A stretch of 64,000 bases of DNA. Source: Thermoanaerobaculia bacterium. GTDB lineage: Bacteria > Acidobacteriota > Thermoanaerobaculia > Multivoradales > Multivoraceae. The notes beneath the pieces were generated by a model. That model saw nothing but the letters and a program-made list of their open reading frames with translations, had not been told where the DNA came from and made no database searches. Below are positions 45,451 through 55,100 of this stretch, piece by piece; position 1 is the stretch's first letter, and each line of letters opens with the position of its first letter. Location: assembly GCA_022822365.1 (NCBI GenBank), contig JAJEBV010000041.1, positions 45,890 through 109,889 on the forward strand. Direction: 5' to 3'. Made by a program: the position numbers and the translations under genes.

Positions 45451-47562
45451 ATGGACGCGCGCGATCCGATCACCACTGCGCGCGGCGTCGGACCGGTGCT
45501 GGGGCGCCGTCTGGCCGCAGCCGGCTGCCGGCGGATCGTGGACCTGCTGGCGCACCTCCCGCTCCGCTACGAGGACCGTCGCTCCCTGGGCCGGCTGCCG
45601 GGTGCCGACGACGACTCAACGGAGCCCGTCAAGCCCGGTCCCCTGACCGTGGTCGCGCGACTGGAGAACCTGAAACGAGTGTTCGGGCGCCGACGCTTCT
45701 CTCGCGTCGAGGCGGTCGCCCACGACGGTGCGGCAAGCGTCGGCGTGGTCTGGTTCAACCGCCCTTACCTGGCGCAGCAACTCGAGGAGGGCGTGCCGTA
45801 CCTCCTGCACGGCCCACTCCGCCGACGCGGCGCGGACGGTCCCTGGCAACTCTCGAATCCGTCCGTCGAGCGGATCGGTGGCGCAGAATCCGACGGCGGC
45901 GGCGTGCGGCCGGTCTACGGGCGGATCGGGGAGGTACCGCCGTCCCGAGTGGCCCGGCTCGTTGGCGACGCGATCCGGACTCTGCGGGACACCTCGGGAC
46001 CTGAGTGGATCGAGGAGTGGCTTCCACACGAGGAGCGGACGAAGCACCAGCTGCCCCGACTGGCGGAGGCCCTGACGGAAGTTCACTCGCCTTCGCGGGA
46101 AGCCTCGGTCGAGGAACTGAACGCCAGACGGAGCCCCGCCCATGCCCGCCTCGCCTACGGCGAGTTCCTGCTCCAGCAGTTGCAACTCGCGGCGGCCCGT
46201 CGCCGGCGCCGTCGATCGGGAAAGCCCCATCGGTACCGCGCCGACGGCGTCGCGTGGGAGGCTGCCACCAGCCTTGTGCCGTTTCGCCTGACCGGCGCCC
46301 AGGAACGCGTGCTCGGAGAGATCGCCGACGATCTCGCCGGAGAGGAGCCCATGCTCCGTCTGGTACAGGGCGACGTGGGCAGCGGCAAGACGGTCCTGGC
46401 GGCCCTCTCCTGTCTGATCGCCGCCCGGAGCGGCCTGCAATCGGCGCTGATGGCGCCGACCGAACTTCTGGCGGAGCAGCACTTCGCCTCCCTGGAAGGA
46501 CTGCTCGGCTCCGGCATGACGGTCGCGCTCGTCACTTCGAGCCAGTGCGTTGCCAGCGACGGCGGCGCGGTGGAGGAGGGAATCGCGGACGGCCGGGTAG
46601 ACCTCGTCGTCGGCACCCATGCCCTGATCGAGGAACGTACGCGGTTCACGCGGCTGGGCCTCGCCGTGATCGACGAACAGCATCGTTTCGGCGTCGTCCA
46701 GCGCCAGTCCCTCGTTCGCAAGGGCCTGCGACCGGACCTCCTGGTCATGACGGCGACCCCGATTCCCAGGTCGCTGGCGCTCACGGTGTACGGTGATCTC
46801 GACGTGTCTATCCTGGACGAGATGCCTCCCGGTCGCCGCCCGATCGAGACCAGGGTGACGACGGGCGGCCGGATGGAGGAGGCGGTGAACGACGTGCGGA
46901 GGCGCCTGGAGCGTGGCGGCCGGGCCTACGTCGTCTTCCCCCGGATCGACGGCGGCGAGGGCGCTGCCGCCGGACTGCCTTCGCTCACGGAGTCCGGCCC
47001 GAAATGGGCGCGCGCGCTCGCGGTTCCCCACGGCGTTGTGCACGGACGCCTGCGGCGCCAGGAGCGGGATGAGACGATGAGCCGCTTCGCCGGTGGATCG
47101 ATCCAGGTCCTGCTGGCGACGACCGTGATCGAAGTCGGCGTCGACGTGCCCGAGGCGACGGCGATGGTCATTCTGGGCGCCGAGCGGTTCGGCCTCGCCC
47201 AGTTGCACCAGTTGCGGGGCCGGATCGGCCGCGGTACGGATCCACGGCTGGGGGATCCGCTCTGTATCGCGATCGCGGGGGAGCCCTCCGCCGAGGCGGA
47301 GCGGCGCCTGAGCGTGTTCGCGGACTCGACCGACGGTTTCCGGATCGCGGAAGAGGACATGCGGCAACGGGGACCCGGCGAGATCCTCGGCACGCGCCAG
47401 GCCGGTCTGCCGCAGTTCCGGTTCGGCGACCTGGCCCGCGACTGGAACTGGCTGGTCGCGGCGCGGCGGGACGCGACCGAACTGCTGGACCGTCTGGCGG
47501 ATCCCGGGAACGACGCTCTGCGGCGACAGTTGGGGCGGCGCATCCCCGGCCTTCTGCCATGA
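45451..47562 (+). CDS. recG: ATP-dependent DNA helicase RecG
   Basis: RecG remodels stalled forks and branched DNA. The 703-residue protein has the N-terminal wedge domain (about residues 60-150), Walker A GDVGSGKT (near 309), DEQHRFG, TATPIPRSLALTVYGDLD, and C-terminal motifs including VGVDVPEATAMVILGAERFGLAQLHQLRGRIGRG, as well as the TRG-like tail. It overlaps the glycosyltransferase gene by four bases (ATGA). An Arg-rich insert (ARRRRRRSGKPHR) precedes the motor domain. Confidence 0.96.
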   Translation: MDARDPITTARGVGPVLGRRLAAAGCRRIVDLLAHLPLRYEDRRSLGRLPGADDDSTEPVKPGPLTVVARLENLKRVFGRRRFSRVEAVAHDGAASVGVVWFNRPYLAQQLEEGVPYLLHGPLRRRGADGPWQLSNPSVERIGGAESDGGGVRPVYGRIGEVPPSRVARLVGDAIRTLRDTSGPEWIEEWLPHEERTKHQLPRLAEALTEVHSPSREASVEELNARRSPAHARLAYGEFLLQQLQLAAARRRRRRSGKPHRYRADGVAWEAATSLVPFRLTGAQERVLGEIADDLAGEEPMLRLVQGDVGSGKTVLAALSCLIAARSGLQSALMAPTELLAEQHFASLEGLLGSGMTVALVTSSQCVASDGGAVEEGIADGRVDLVVGTHALIEERTRFTRLGLAVIDEQHRFGVVQRQSLVRKGLRPDLLVMTATPIPRSLALTVYGDLDVSILDEMPPGRRPIETRVTTGGRMEEAVNDVRRRLERGGRAYVVFPRIDGGEGAAAGLPSLTESGPKWARALAVPHGVVHGRLRRQERDETMSRFAGGSIQVLLATTVIEVGVDVPEATAMVILGAERFGLAQLHQLRGRIGRGTDPRLGDPLCIAIAGEPSAEAERRLSVFADSTDGFRIAEEDMRQRGPGEILGTRQAGLPQFRFGDLARDWNWLVAARRDATELLDRLADPGNDALRRQLGRRIPGLLP

Positions 47563-48758
47563 AGGTGCTGCTGGTCGCCAACGTGCTGCCGCCGAAGGAC
47601 CTGTCCGGCGCCGGGGAACAGGTGCTGCAACTCGCCTGGGGGCTGAGGCAGGCCGGCTGCGAAGTCGACATCCTGGGTCGCGACCGTTGTGGACCGAAGG
47701 TCTCCAAGCCAGCCTTTCCCTGGCGGGCGCGGAGTGCTGTCCGGCGCGTGGTCCGGGAGTGGCGGCCGGACGTCGTGCAGGTGCATGAAAGCGACGGCGG
47801 CCTGGTGATCCGCGATCTCGCGCGGCTCGATCGCGCGTCGAGGCCCCTGCTGGTGGCGCTCCAGCAGGTGAGCTACGTGCGGGAACGCCACGCGGTCCGC
47901 CCGCTCGTCGATCACGACCTGGGCGCCAGGGTGGTCGCCCGACCGGTTCGGAGCGAGCGGCTGTTCCGCGCGCTCCGCACTCCCCTGCACATCGCGCTCG
48001 GCCGGCTGACCGCGAGGCGGTCCGACGTGCGGCTTGCCCCGAGCCGGGCGACCGCGCGCGAGATCGAGGACGACTACGGCGTGGAGGATGTGCGCGTGGT
48101 GCCGAACGTCACCGGCGCGCCGCTGGACACCCTCGGGGGAGAATCGGCGCCCGCCGCAGGCCGGGACGAACCGGTTGGCGGCGAACCGTACGTGCTGGCC
48201 GTGGGCCGGCTGCGCATACGGAAGGGAATGGAGATCCTGTTGCAGGCGATGGCGCAGGCGCGCGAGAGCGGCCACCGCCCGCGGCTGGTCGTGGCCGGCG
48301 ACGGCGAGCGCCGAGAGGCGCTCGGCATGCTGTGCGAACGGCTCGGACTGGACGCCTGCGTTCACTGGGCGGGACGCTGCTCACGGGCGGAAGCGGCGCG
48401 GTTGAGGCGACGGGCGACCGCGCTGATCGTGCCCTCGACCTACGAGGGCATGCCTCTCGTCGTCCTGGAAGCGATGAGCGACGGCGTCCCCGTCATCGCC
48501 TCGACGGTCAGCGGCATTCCCGAGGTCGTGGTCGATGGGGAGACCGGCTGGCTCGTCCCGCCTGAACGCTCGGCCGCGCTCGCCGCCGCGCTGATCGAGG
48601 CGATGTCCGATCCCGAGGAGGCGCGAGTCCGTGGCGAAGCGGGAAGGCAACGCCTCGACCAGCGGTTTCGCCCGCACCACGCGGTCCGGGAGTGGTTCGA
48701 AGCTGTGGGCTCTGTCGGCCTTCCGGCGCCGGCAGTGTGGGAGAATCCATCCGGATGA
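47559..48758 (+). CDS. Glycosyltransferase family 4 protein
   Basis: The 399-residue protein has two Rossmann-like domains typical of GT-B retaining glycosyltransferases: MKVLLVANVLPPKDLSGAGEQVLQLAWGLRQAG at the start, then YVLAVGRLRIRKGMEILLQAM (about residues 210-230) and the EX7E sequence EGMPLVVLE followed by AMSDGVPVIASTVSGIPEVV. The donor and acceptor cannot be read from sequence. It is inserted between recG and scpA with ATGA overlaps on both sides. An envelope-sugar role is likely but unproven, and the context gives no help. Confidence 0.88.
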   Translation: MKVLLVANVLPPKDLSGAGEQVLQLAWGLRQAGCEVDILGRDRCGPKVSKPAFPWRARSAVRRVVREWRPDVVQVHESDGGLVIRDLARLDRASRPLLVALQQVSYVRERHAVRPLVDHDLGARVVARPVRSERLFRALRTPLHIALGRLTARRSDVRLAPSRATAREIEDDYGVEDVRVVPNVTGAPLDTLGGESAPAAGRDEPVGGEPYVLAVGRLRIRKGMEILLQAMAQARESGHRPRLVVAGDGERREALGMLCERLGLDACVHWAGRCSRAEAARLRRRATALIVPSTYEGMPLVVLEAMSDGVPVIASTVSGIPEVVVDGETGWLVPPERSAALAAALIEAMSDPEEARVRGEAGRQRLDQRFRPHHAVREWFEAVGSVGLPAPAVWENPSG

Positions 48759-49549
48759 AGCTCGTGGATGGGCACGACAGCCTGTTGCCGGCGTCGTGGA
48801 GGGTTCAGCTCCCTGCGTTCGAGGGCCCTCTCGACCTGCTTCTGCACCTGGTCCGCGTCAACGAGATCGAGATCACGGACATCCCGGTCGCGCTGGTCTG
48901 CGACCAGTTCCACGAGTATCTGGCGCTGATGGACGAGCTCGACCTGGACATAGCCGCCGAGTACATCTACGAGGCTGCGCTGCTGATTCAGCTCAAGGCC
49001 AGGGTGCTGCTGCCGTTACCCGAACCGGAAGCGGGCGAAGCGCCCGACGACCCGCGACGTGAACTGATCGAACGGCTCCTCGAGTACCAGCGGCTGAAGG
49101 AGGCCGCACAGACGCTCGCGGAAGTTGACGATCTCCGCCATGGTCTGTGGACGCGGAGCGGCACGCCAGCCGCGGCGTCCGGGGACGACGACGAGGAGTT
49201 CGACATGGGGGATCTCTCGCTCTTCGACCTCCTTCAGGTCCTCCGCAACGTGCTGAAGCGCTACGACGAGGAGCATCCGAGCCCGCTGACCTACCAAGGC
49301 GAGACGTTCAGCGTTCGGGGCCAGATCGAGAGGCTTCTGCGGCGCTTCGACGGCGGCCGGTCGCTCGACCTCCAGGATGACCTCTTCGCGCTGTCGAGCC
49401 GGGCCGAGGCGATCGCCTGCTTCCTGGCGGTGCTCGAGATGGCGAGACTGAACCTCGTCCGGCTGCACTCAGCCGGGGACAGATCGGTACTGCTGTTCCG
49501 GACGACGCGGCCGCTGGATCCGATCTTGCTTGAGGACTTCACCGGATGA
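48755..49549 (+). CDS. scpA: Segregation and condensation protein A
   Basis: ScpA is the kleisin that bridges the SMC dimer. The 264-residue protein begins with FEGPLDLLLHLVRVNEIEITDIPV (about residues 22-46), the family's N-terminal signature, and includes AAEYIYEAALLIQLKARVLLPLP, then a winged-helix C-terminus. The ATG at 48755 overlaps the glycosyltransferase stop by four bases; a reading from 48692 is not conserved. It overlaps scpB by four bases. smc is not in the window. Confidence 0.95.
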   Translation: MKLVDGHDSLLPASWRVQLPAFEGPLDLLLHLVRVNEIEITDIPVALVCDQFHEYLALMDELDLDIAAEYIYEAALLIQLKARVLLPLPEPEAGEAPDDPRRELIERLLEYQRLKEAAQTLAEVDDLRHGLWTRSGTPAAASGDDDEEFDMGDLSLFDLLQVLRNVLKRYDEEHPSPLTYQGETFSVRGQIERLLRRFDGGRSLDLQDDLFALSSRAEAIACFLAVLEMARLNLVRLHSAGDRSVLLFRTTRPLDPILLEDFTG

Positions 49550-50163
49550 CCGACCAGGCAGAGATGGCGGCGGTGTTCGAGGCGTTGCTCTTCGCGAGCC
49601 CGGATCCGCAACCCGAAGCGAAACTGCTCGAGGTCTTCCCCGAGAACTCCCGGGAGCAGGCGCGCGAAGCTCTTCAGACCGTCCTGGCGCGCTACCGCGC
49701 CGATGAGTCCGGCGGGCAGCCTGACCGCGGAGTCGTCGTCGATCACGTCGGCGGCGGCTACCGGCTGGTGACGCGGCCGGACCTCCATGCCTATCTGCGG
49801 AGGTACTTCGAGGTCGCTGGCCGCAGCAAGCTCTCGATGGCCGCGGTGGAAACCCTGGCGATCGTCGCCTACCGTCAACCGGTGACCAGCCCCGAGATCC
49901 AGGACCTCCGGGGCCGGCACTCCGCCGGTGTCCTCAAGACACTGCTCGAGCGGCGGTTGATCCGTATCGCCGGCCGCAAGGAGGTCGTGGGCAGTCCGTT
50001 TCTCTACGCCACAACGCGCGACTTCCTGCTTCACTTCGGCCTGCGCTCGCTGTCGGAACTGCCGCCGCTCGAAGAGTTCGAGGAGACCTTCCTGGCGGCG
50101 GCGGAGGAAGAGGTCCCCCAGTCCGAGCTCACCCTGGCGCCGGTGGACTCAGGAGATGGCTGA
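49546..50163 (+). CDS. scpB: Segregation and condensation protein B
   Basis: ScpB pairs with ScpA in the SMC complex. The 205-residue protein has two winged-helix domains: AAVFEALLFASPDPQ near the start, then SMAAVETLAIVAYRQPVTSPEIQDLRG (about residues 95-122), GVLKTLLERRLIRIAGRKEVVGSPFLYATTRDFLLHFGL. The acidic C-terminus is variable. It shares four bases with scpA and eight with the following pseudouridine synthase gene. Confidence 0.95.
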   Translation: MTDQAEMAAVFEALLFASPDPQPEAKLLEVFPENSREQAREALQTVLARYRADESGGQPDRGVVVDHVGGGYRLVTRPDLHAYLRRYFEVAGRSKLSMAAVETLAIVAYRQPVTSPEIQDLRGRHSAGVLKTLLERRLIRIAGRKEVVGSPFLYATTRDFLLHFGLRSLSELPPLEEFEETFLAAAEEEVPQSELTLAPVDSGDG

Positions 50164-50971
50164 GCACCGGCGGGGCGAACGGCTCCAGAAGGTCCTCTCC
50201 CGAGCGGGTGTCGCGTCCCGCCGGGCAGCGGAGGATCTCATTCGGGAAGGGCGGGTCACGATCGACGGCCGCGTGGCGGTGCTCGGCGACCGGGTTGCCT
50301 CGGCGGGAGAGCCTCCGGTCGCGGTACTCGTCGACGGTGAGCCGATCCGTCGGCACGCTGCCTCGCGATACGTCCTGCTGAACAAGCCGTCCGGCTACGT
50401 GACGACGCGGTCGGACCCCGAGGGTCGGCCCACGGTGATGGACCTCATTCCCGACAGATGGCGCCGGCGGCTGAAGCCCGTCGGACGGCTCGACTACGGG
50501 ACGGAGGGCCTGCTGCTGGTAACCGATGACGGCGATCTGGCGTACCGCCTGACCCACCCTCGTTTCGGCTGTTCAAAACGGTACCTCGCCAAGGTCCGGG
50601 GCCTTCCGGCGGACTCGGCGATCGCGCGCCTTCGAGGCCGCATGGTGATCGCGGGTCGCCGGACCGCGCCGGTGAGACTGACCCGGGCGCCGACCCGGCG
50701 CGGCGCCCGGCCGGCCCGTGCCTCGAGTTGGTGGGAGATCGAGCTGGTCGAGGGGAGGACGCGGCAGATTCGCGAGATGTTCTTCCGTGTCGGGCATCCC
50801 GTGCAGCGGCTGCGTCGGGTGGCAATCGGCCGCCTTGAGGACGCGGAGCTTCCGCTCGGGTCCTGGCGGGAACTTTCGGCCGATGAAGTCACCGCTCTCC
50901 GCGGAGGTTCAGGACCGGGACCGGGGAAAGGCTCTCCCGGCCCACGCCGGCGGAAACCGCGTCGCCGATGA
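50156..50971 (+). CDS. 23S rRNA pseudouridine synthase (RluB/RsuA family)
   Basis: The 271-residue protein has an S4 RNA-binding domain (residues 8-55, RLQKVLSRAGVASRRAAEDLIREGRV) and the catalytic segment GRLDYGTEGLLLVTDDGDL (near residue 105), with the nucleophilic Asp. KRYLAKVRG and EGRTRQIREMFFRVGHPV follow. RluB is the likeliest member because scpB-rluB-cmk order is common; RluE, RluF and RsuA are the alternatives. The C-terminus ends in a basic tail of Arg, Lys and Pro that is not conserved. It overlaps cmk by four bases. Confidence 0.92.
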   Translation: MAEHRRGERLQKVLSRAGVASRRAAEDLIREGRVTIDGRVAVLGDRVASAGEPPVAVLVDGEPIRRHAASRYVLLNKPSGYVTTRSDPEGRPTVMDLIPDRWRRRLKPVGRLDYGTEGLLLVTDDGDLAYRLTHPRFGCSKRYLAKVRGLPADSAIARLRGRMVIAGRRTAPVRLTRAPTRRGARPARASSWWEIELVEGRTRQIREMFFRVGHPVQRLRRVAIGRLEDAELPLGSWRELSADEVTALRGGSGPGPGKGSPGPRRRKPRRR

Positions 50972-51639
50972 CTGTCGTCGTGGCGATCGACGGTCCCGCC
51001 GGCGTCGGCAAGAGCACCGTGGCGCGCCGGGTGGCGGCGCAACTCGGCGTGCCCTACCTCGATACCGGCTCCATGTACCGGGCCGTCGCGTGGAAGGCCC
51101 TGGAGGAAGATCTCGATCCGGCCGACGGGCTGACAATGAGCAGGTTGATCGCGGGGCTCCACTTCGAGCTGCGCCCGCGGAAGGACGAAGCCGAAGTGGT
51201 GGTGGACGGAGCAGCGCCGGGCGTCCTGCTCCGAACCCCGCGGGTCGACGCGGCGACCTCGCGGGTTGCCGTCCACCCGGCGGTTCGTTCCTGGCTCGTT
51301 GCGAAGCAGCGCGAGTTCGCCGCCAGGGAGGGCGCGGTGGTGGAGGGAAGGGACATCGGCACGGTCGTCTTTCCGGAAACCCCGCACAAGTTCTATCTGG
51401 ATGCTCCGCTCGAGATCCGGGCCGAGCGTCGGTTGCGCCAGCTCGCTGGTCGCGAATGCGGCGACCGCGGCCGGTTGCTGAGGGAGATGCGTGCCCGGGA
51501 CGAGCGCGACATCCACCGTAGCGCCTCGCCGCTGAGGCGCGATGAAACCTACGAGTTGATCGACACCTCGGCTGGCGACGCGGAGCAGGTTGCTGCCCGG
51601 ATCCTCCGGTCCGTACGGGCGGCAGCGACGGAACCATGA
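50968..51639 (+). CDS. cmk: Cytidylate kinase
   Basis: Cmk phosphorylates CMP and dCMP. The 223-residue protein has the P-loop IDGPAGVGKSTVARRVA (residues 7-23), LDTGSMYRAVAWKAL, the CMP-binding region VEGRDIGTVVFP (about 122-133) and RLRQL...RDERDIHRSASPL. It overlaps rluB and the kinase gene by four bases each. rpsA, often next to cmk, is absent. Confidence 0.95.
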   Translation: MTVVVAIDGPAGVGKSTVARRVAAQLGVPYLDTGSMYRAVAWKALEEDLDPADGLTMSRLIAGLHFELRPRKDEAEVVVDGAAPGVLLRTPRVDAATSRVAVHPAVRSWLVAKQREFAAREGAVVEGRDIGTVVFPETPHKFYLDAPLEIRAERRLRQLAGRECGDRGRLLREMRARDERDIHRSASPLRRDETYELIDTSAGDAEQVAARILRSVRAAATEP

Positions 51640-54600
51640 CTGCCCCGGCGGGCCGGCGCGGCGGAAGGTCGGCTGAGCTGCGCATCATCCTCGGCCTGCT
51701 CGTCCTTTCCGCTGTCCTGTTCGCGGTCGATCGCTGGTCGCGGAGAAGCGACGGTCCGCCGCTGCCGACCCGCGCTCAGACGGCCGCGATGGAAGCCGCC
51801 TATCGCAACCTGCTGCTGGACCTGCTGGAGGACGCGGAACGGGCCGCCGAGAGTGTCCGACTCACCGTAGCCGTGCCTCTCGGCTCGGCGCAGGCGGTAC
51901 AGAGCGTGTTCGAGGAGTTGGACCGGACCGGTCGCTCGGGCGGACGCACGCTGGTTCTGGTCGATCCCGATGACCTGGCGCAGGCCTGGGGCGGTCCGGG
52001 ACTTCGTCATGATCTGCCCCTGGATCGCCTTCTGCCCGGAGGCATCAGCCAGACCGCCGGCTTCACCGCGGTCTCGTTCTATGCGGCCGTCGACATGAGC
52101 GCGGGGGAGGGCGGCTGGCGGTTGATCGTCGGCAACAGCTTCCCGACCGACGCGCTGCCGTTTTCCACGCCCTTCGGGCTCCGGCGCCACGACGTCAGGT
52201 GGTCGGTACGGGACCATTCCGCGGAACCTCTTACGCCGGCTCTCGAGGCGCTCGGCATTCTCGAGCTGCCTCCGCCCGATGGCGTTCCCGGACCCTGGCT
52301 ACGGCTTCGCTTCGAGCCTTCGGGCGGACAGTCCCCGACCATCGTGGCTTCGCTCGCTCTGGTCGCCCTCGCTCTCGGGGTCAGTCTGTCGATGGTCTGG
52401 CTCTTCCGGCGCTGGAGGGCCCGAGCAGCCGCGAGCCCTGGCTCCGCGGCTGCGGCCCTCGGTCTGGCCGGAGTCGCGGCGGCAGTGGGCTACGGTCTCT
52501 TCCGGTGGCGGATCTGGGTGACCCATGCGACCGGTACGCCGCCGGATCCGGGGACTTCCTTCGGAGGTCCGGTCGGCGACTGGGTCGTGTTGATGGCGGC
52601 CTGGTCGGTCCTCGCGGGGATCCTGTTCTGGGCGTTCGGCTGGTCGGAGCGTCGGGACTGGATGCATGTTCTGTTGATCGCTGCCGCGGCGGCCGCGGGC
52701 GTGGGTCTGCTGGCCGAAGCGACCCACCGGCCGGCATTGCGGGCGCTGCTCTCGGAGGACCTCCGAGGGGGCTTCGACGGTCCGCATCCGCAGGAGGTCG
52801 CGTCGCTGGCGGAGAGCACGAGCGCCTTCCTGGCGACGATCGACCTGAGACGATTGGCCCTGGGCGATCCACACGAACTCGACGATCACCAGGACCTGGC
52901 CCTGGAACTCTGGAGCCGATCACCCCTGGCCGCTTCCGAGATGGTCTCCGCGCTCGCCGTGATCCGGGAGGGCGGCAGCTCTGTGTTTTCCTATGGCCTG
53001 CCGATCGATCCGGAGACGGGCAGTCTGGACACCGCCAGCGCACGCTGGCCGTCGGGTGACCTCCCGATCTGGCAGCAGCAGCGAAGCGCTTCGGATGAGT
53101 TCTCGCTGGACTCCGCGGGACAGGATTGGGGCACGGTTCGTTTCTGGACGATGGCATTGCCGAAAGCCGAGGTCTGGAGCGGCGCCACGGACGGCGCCGG
53201 CGCCGAGCTGCAGGTACGCCTGCTGCGGGGCGGTCCGGACCGAAGCCGGAGCGGCTCGGTTCCGTCGGCGAATGCGGAACTCGCCTATGTCGACGGCGCC
53301 GGCCGTCCCCTCGTCTCGCCGTGGCAGGAAGACTGGCTCTTGCCGCCGCCGTCCGAGGCCGTGGATCCGCGCCGGAGCCTGAAGGTCGAGACCCCCGCGG
53401 GACCGGCCCTGGCCTGGTTCAGCCCGACGGATCTGCCGGGTCTCTGGATCGTCGCGCTGCTACCGGAGGAGGCAGTGGCGGAGCGTCTCTGGCGGATCGC
53501 CACGGTGGCAACGCGGCTCGTGCTGGCGGTGTCCGCGGTTGCCTTCGCCGTTCTCCTGATCAGCCTGCCCACGGCGAAGCTGCGCAGACGCCTGCTACCC
53601 GACATCCGGCGCTACTCCGTGCGGCTCACGGCGGTGCTGGCCCTGATCGCCATCGTGCCGCTGACGCTGCTCAATGGTCTGCTCTTCCGGAATCTGGCGG
53701 CGCGGGTTCAGGCAGAGCAGGAGGCCGCGGGCCGTACCGCTCTCGTGTCCCTCGAGTACGTTCTGACGGACTTTCTGCTCGGTCTGGAAGCAGGCTTCTC
53801 GATTGACGCCCAGTTGGACGACGAGCTTCTGTCCTGGCTCGCGGAGGTCGTGGGCCACGAAGTGAACCTGTACTGGCGGGGCAGCGTCTACGCGTCCAGC
53901 AAGCCGGACCTCTTCACCGCCGGCCTGATGCCGGAACGGATTCCGGGGAACGTCTACAGCCGGCTGGCGCTGCTGGGCCATCCGACGGCGTCGCGGGTGC
54001 AGACGACGCGCCAGGGAACCTCCTATCTGGAGCTGTACACGCCGGTGTCCCTGGGGGAGGTGCGCCCGGGAGAATCGGGTCTGTTCGTGTCCGTGCCACT
54101 GCTGGCTCAGCAGGAGGCGGCGACGCGGGAACTGGCTGCCCTGAGGCGGCAGGCCCTGGTCGTCACGACCGCTCTCGTGCTGCTGCTGGTCACGGTCGGC
54201 GCGCGGCTCGCGCGGGGCTTCACCCGTCCGCTGATGCGAATGATCGACGGCGCCGACCGCATTGCCGGCGGAGCGGCTTCGCTGGGCTTCGCACCGCGGG
54301 AAACGGAGCTCAGGACGCTCGCCGAGGCGATCGACGGCATGGCGGCTCGCATCGCGTCGGCGCGGGCCGATCTGGTCCGCGCGCAACGACTCGAGGCCTG
54401 GGCCGAGATGGCGCGGTTGATCGCGCACGAAGTGAAGAACCCGCTGACGCCGATCCGGCTCTCGACCGAACATTTGCGACAGGTGTGGCGGGATGCCCCG
54501 GACCGCCTGGAGGAGGTATTCGACCGGTGTACCGGGAACATCCTGACGCAGGTGGAAGAGCTGGCGCGGACCGCCGGCGAGTTCTCGACCTACAGCAGGA

Positions 54601-55100
54601 TCCCGCTCGCCCGACCGGCGTCCGACGATCTGGCGGAAGCGGCTCGGGAAGTCGTCGAGGGGTACGGAAGCACGGCGCATGGGGCAGTGGCCGTCCTTTT
54701 CGAGTCGGAGCCTGGAGCGGCGGATGCCGCCCTCGCGTTCGACCGGCGCCTGATGCAGAGAGCGCTGCGCAACCTGATCGAGAACGCCCTCCGGGCCAGC
54801 AGCAAGGATGGAGAAGTGCTCGTGAGAATCGCGCCCGGTGGTACGGACGGCGCAGTCGCCCTGACCGTCTCGGACCGGGGCCCTGGCGTCCCGGACAGCG
54901 ATCTGGAGCGGATCTTCGAGCCCTACTTCTCGACCTCGAGCGGGGGCACCGGTCTGGGGCTTCCGATCGCCCGTCGGATCATCCAGGAGCATGGCGGATC
55001 GATCACCGCGGCCGCCAGGCCTGGCGGAGGACTCTCGGTTCGCATCGTTCTTCCCGGCGATCAGTCGGACGAATCGTCGTCCGCCGTGGCCTCCAACTGA
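51636..55100 (+). CDS. NtrY-like membrane sensor histidine kinase
   Basis: At 1154 residues this is unusually large. It has about eight membrane segments: one at 16-34, four near 228-375, two near 615-675 and one near 845. A large extracytoplasmic part lies between residues 35 and 225, with a further one between 375 and 610. A HAMP region (TRPLMRMIDGADRIAGG) leads to the phospho-acceptor EMARLIAHEVKNPLTPIRLS (near residue 930) and ATPase boxes NLIENALRAS, DRGPGVPDSDLERIFEPYF and GGTGLGLPIARRII. The acceptor matches the NtrY/PrrB-like group. No response regulator follows, so it is an orphan here. The coding end overlaps the mscS-like gene by 40 bases. Confidence 0.88.
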   Translation: MTAPAGRRGGRSAELRIILGLLVLSAVLFAVDRWSRRSDGPPLPTRAQTAAMEAAYRNLLLDLLEDAERAAESVRLTVAVPLGSAQAVQSVFEELDRTGRSGGRTLVLVDPDDLAQAWGGPGLRHDLPLDRLLPGGISQTAGFTAVSFYAAVDMSAGEGGWRLIVGNSFPTDALPFSTPFGLRRHDVRWSVRDHSAEPLTPALEALGILELPPPDGVPGPWLRLRFEPSGGQSPTIVASLALVALALGVSLSMVWLFRRWRARAAASPGSAAAALGLAGVAAAVGYGLFRWRIWVTHATGTPPDPGTSFGGPVGDWVVLMAAWSVLAGILFWAFGWSERRDWMHVLLIAAAAAAGVGLLAEATHRPALRALLSEDLRGGFDGPHPQEVASLAESTSAFLATIDLRRLALGDPHELDDHQDLALELWSRSPLAASEMVSALAVIREGGSSVFSYGLPIDPETGSLDTASARWPSGDLPIWQQQRSASDEFSLDSAGQDWGTVRFWTMALPKAEVWSGATDGAGAELQVRLLRGGPDRSRSGSVPSANAELAYVDGAGRPLVSPWQEDWLLPPPSEAVDPRRSLKVETPAGPALAWFSPTDLPGLWIVALLPEEAVAERLWRIATVATRLVLAVSAVAFAVLLISLPTAKLRRRLLPDIRRYSVRLTAVLALIAIVPLTLLNGLLFRNLAARVQAEQEAAGRTALVSLEYVLTDFLLGLEAGFSIDAQLDDELLSWLAEVVGHEVNLYWRGSVYASSKPDLFTAGLMPERIPGNVYSRLALLGHPTASRVQTTRQGTSYLELYTPVSLGEVRPGESGLFVSVPLLAQQEAATRELAALRRQALVVTTALVLLLVTVGARLARGFTRPLMRMIDGADRIAGGAASLGFAPRETELRTLAEAIDGMAARIASARADLVRAQRLEAWAEMARLIAHEVKNPLTPIRLSTEHLRQVWRDAPDRLEEVFDRCTGNILTQVEELARTAGEFSTYSRIPLARPASDDLAEAAREVVEGYGSTAHGAVAVLFESEPGAADAALAFDRRLMQRALRNLIENALRASSKDGEVLVRIAPGGTDGAVALTVSDRGPGVPDSDLERIFEPYFSTSSGGTGLGLPIARRIIQEHGGSITAAARPGGGLSVRIVLPGDQSDESSSAVASN

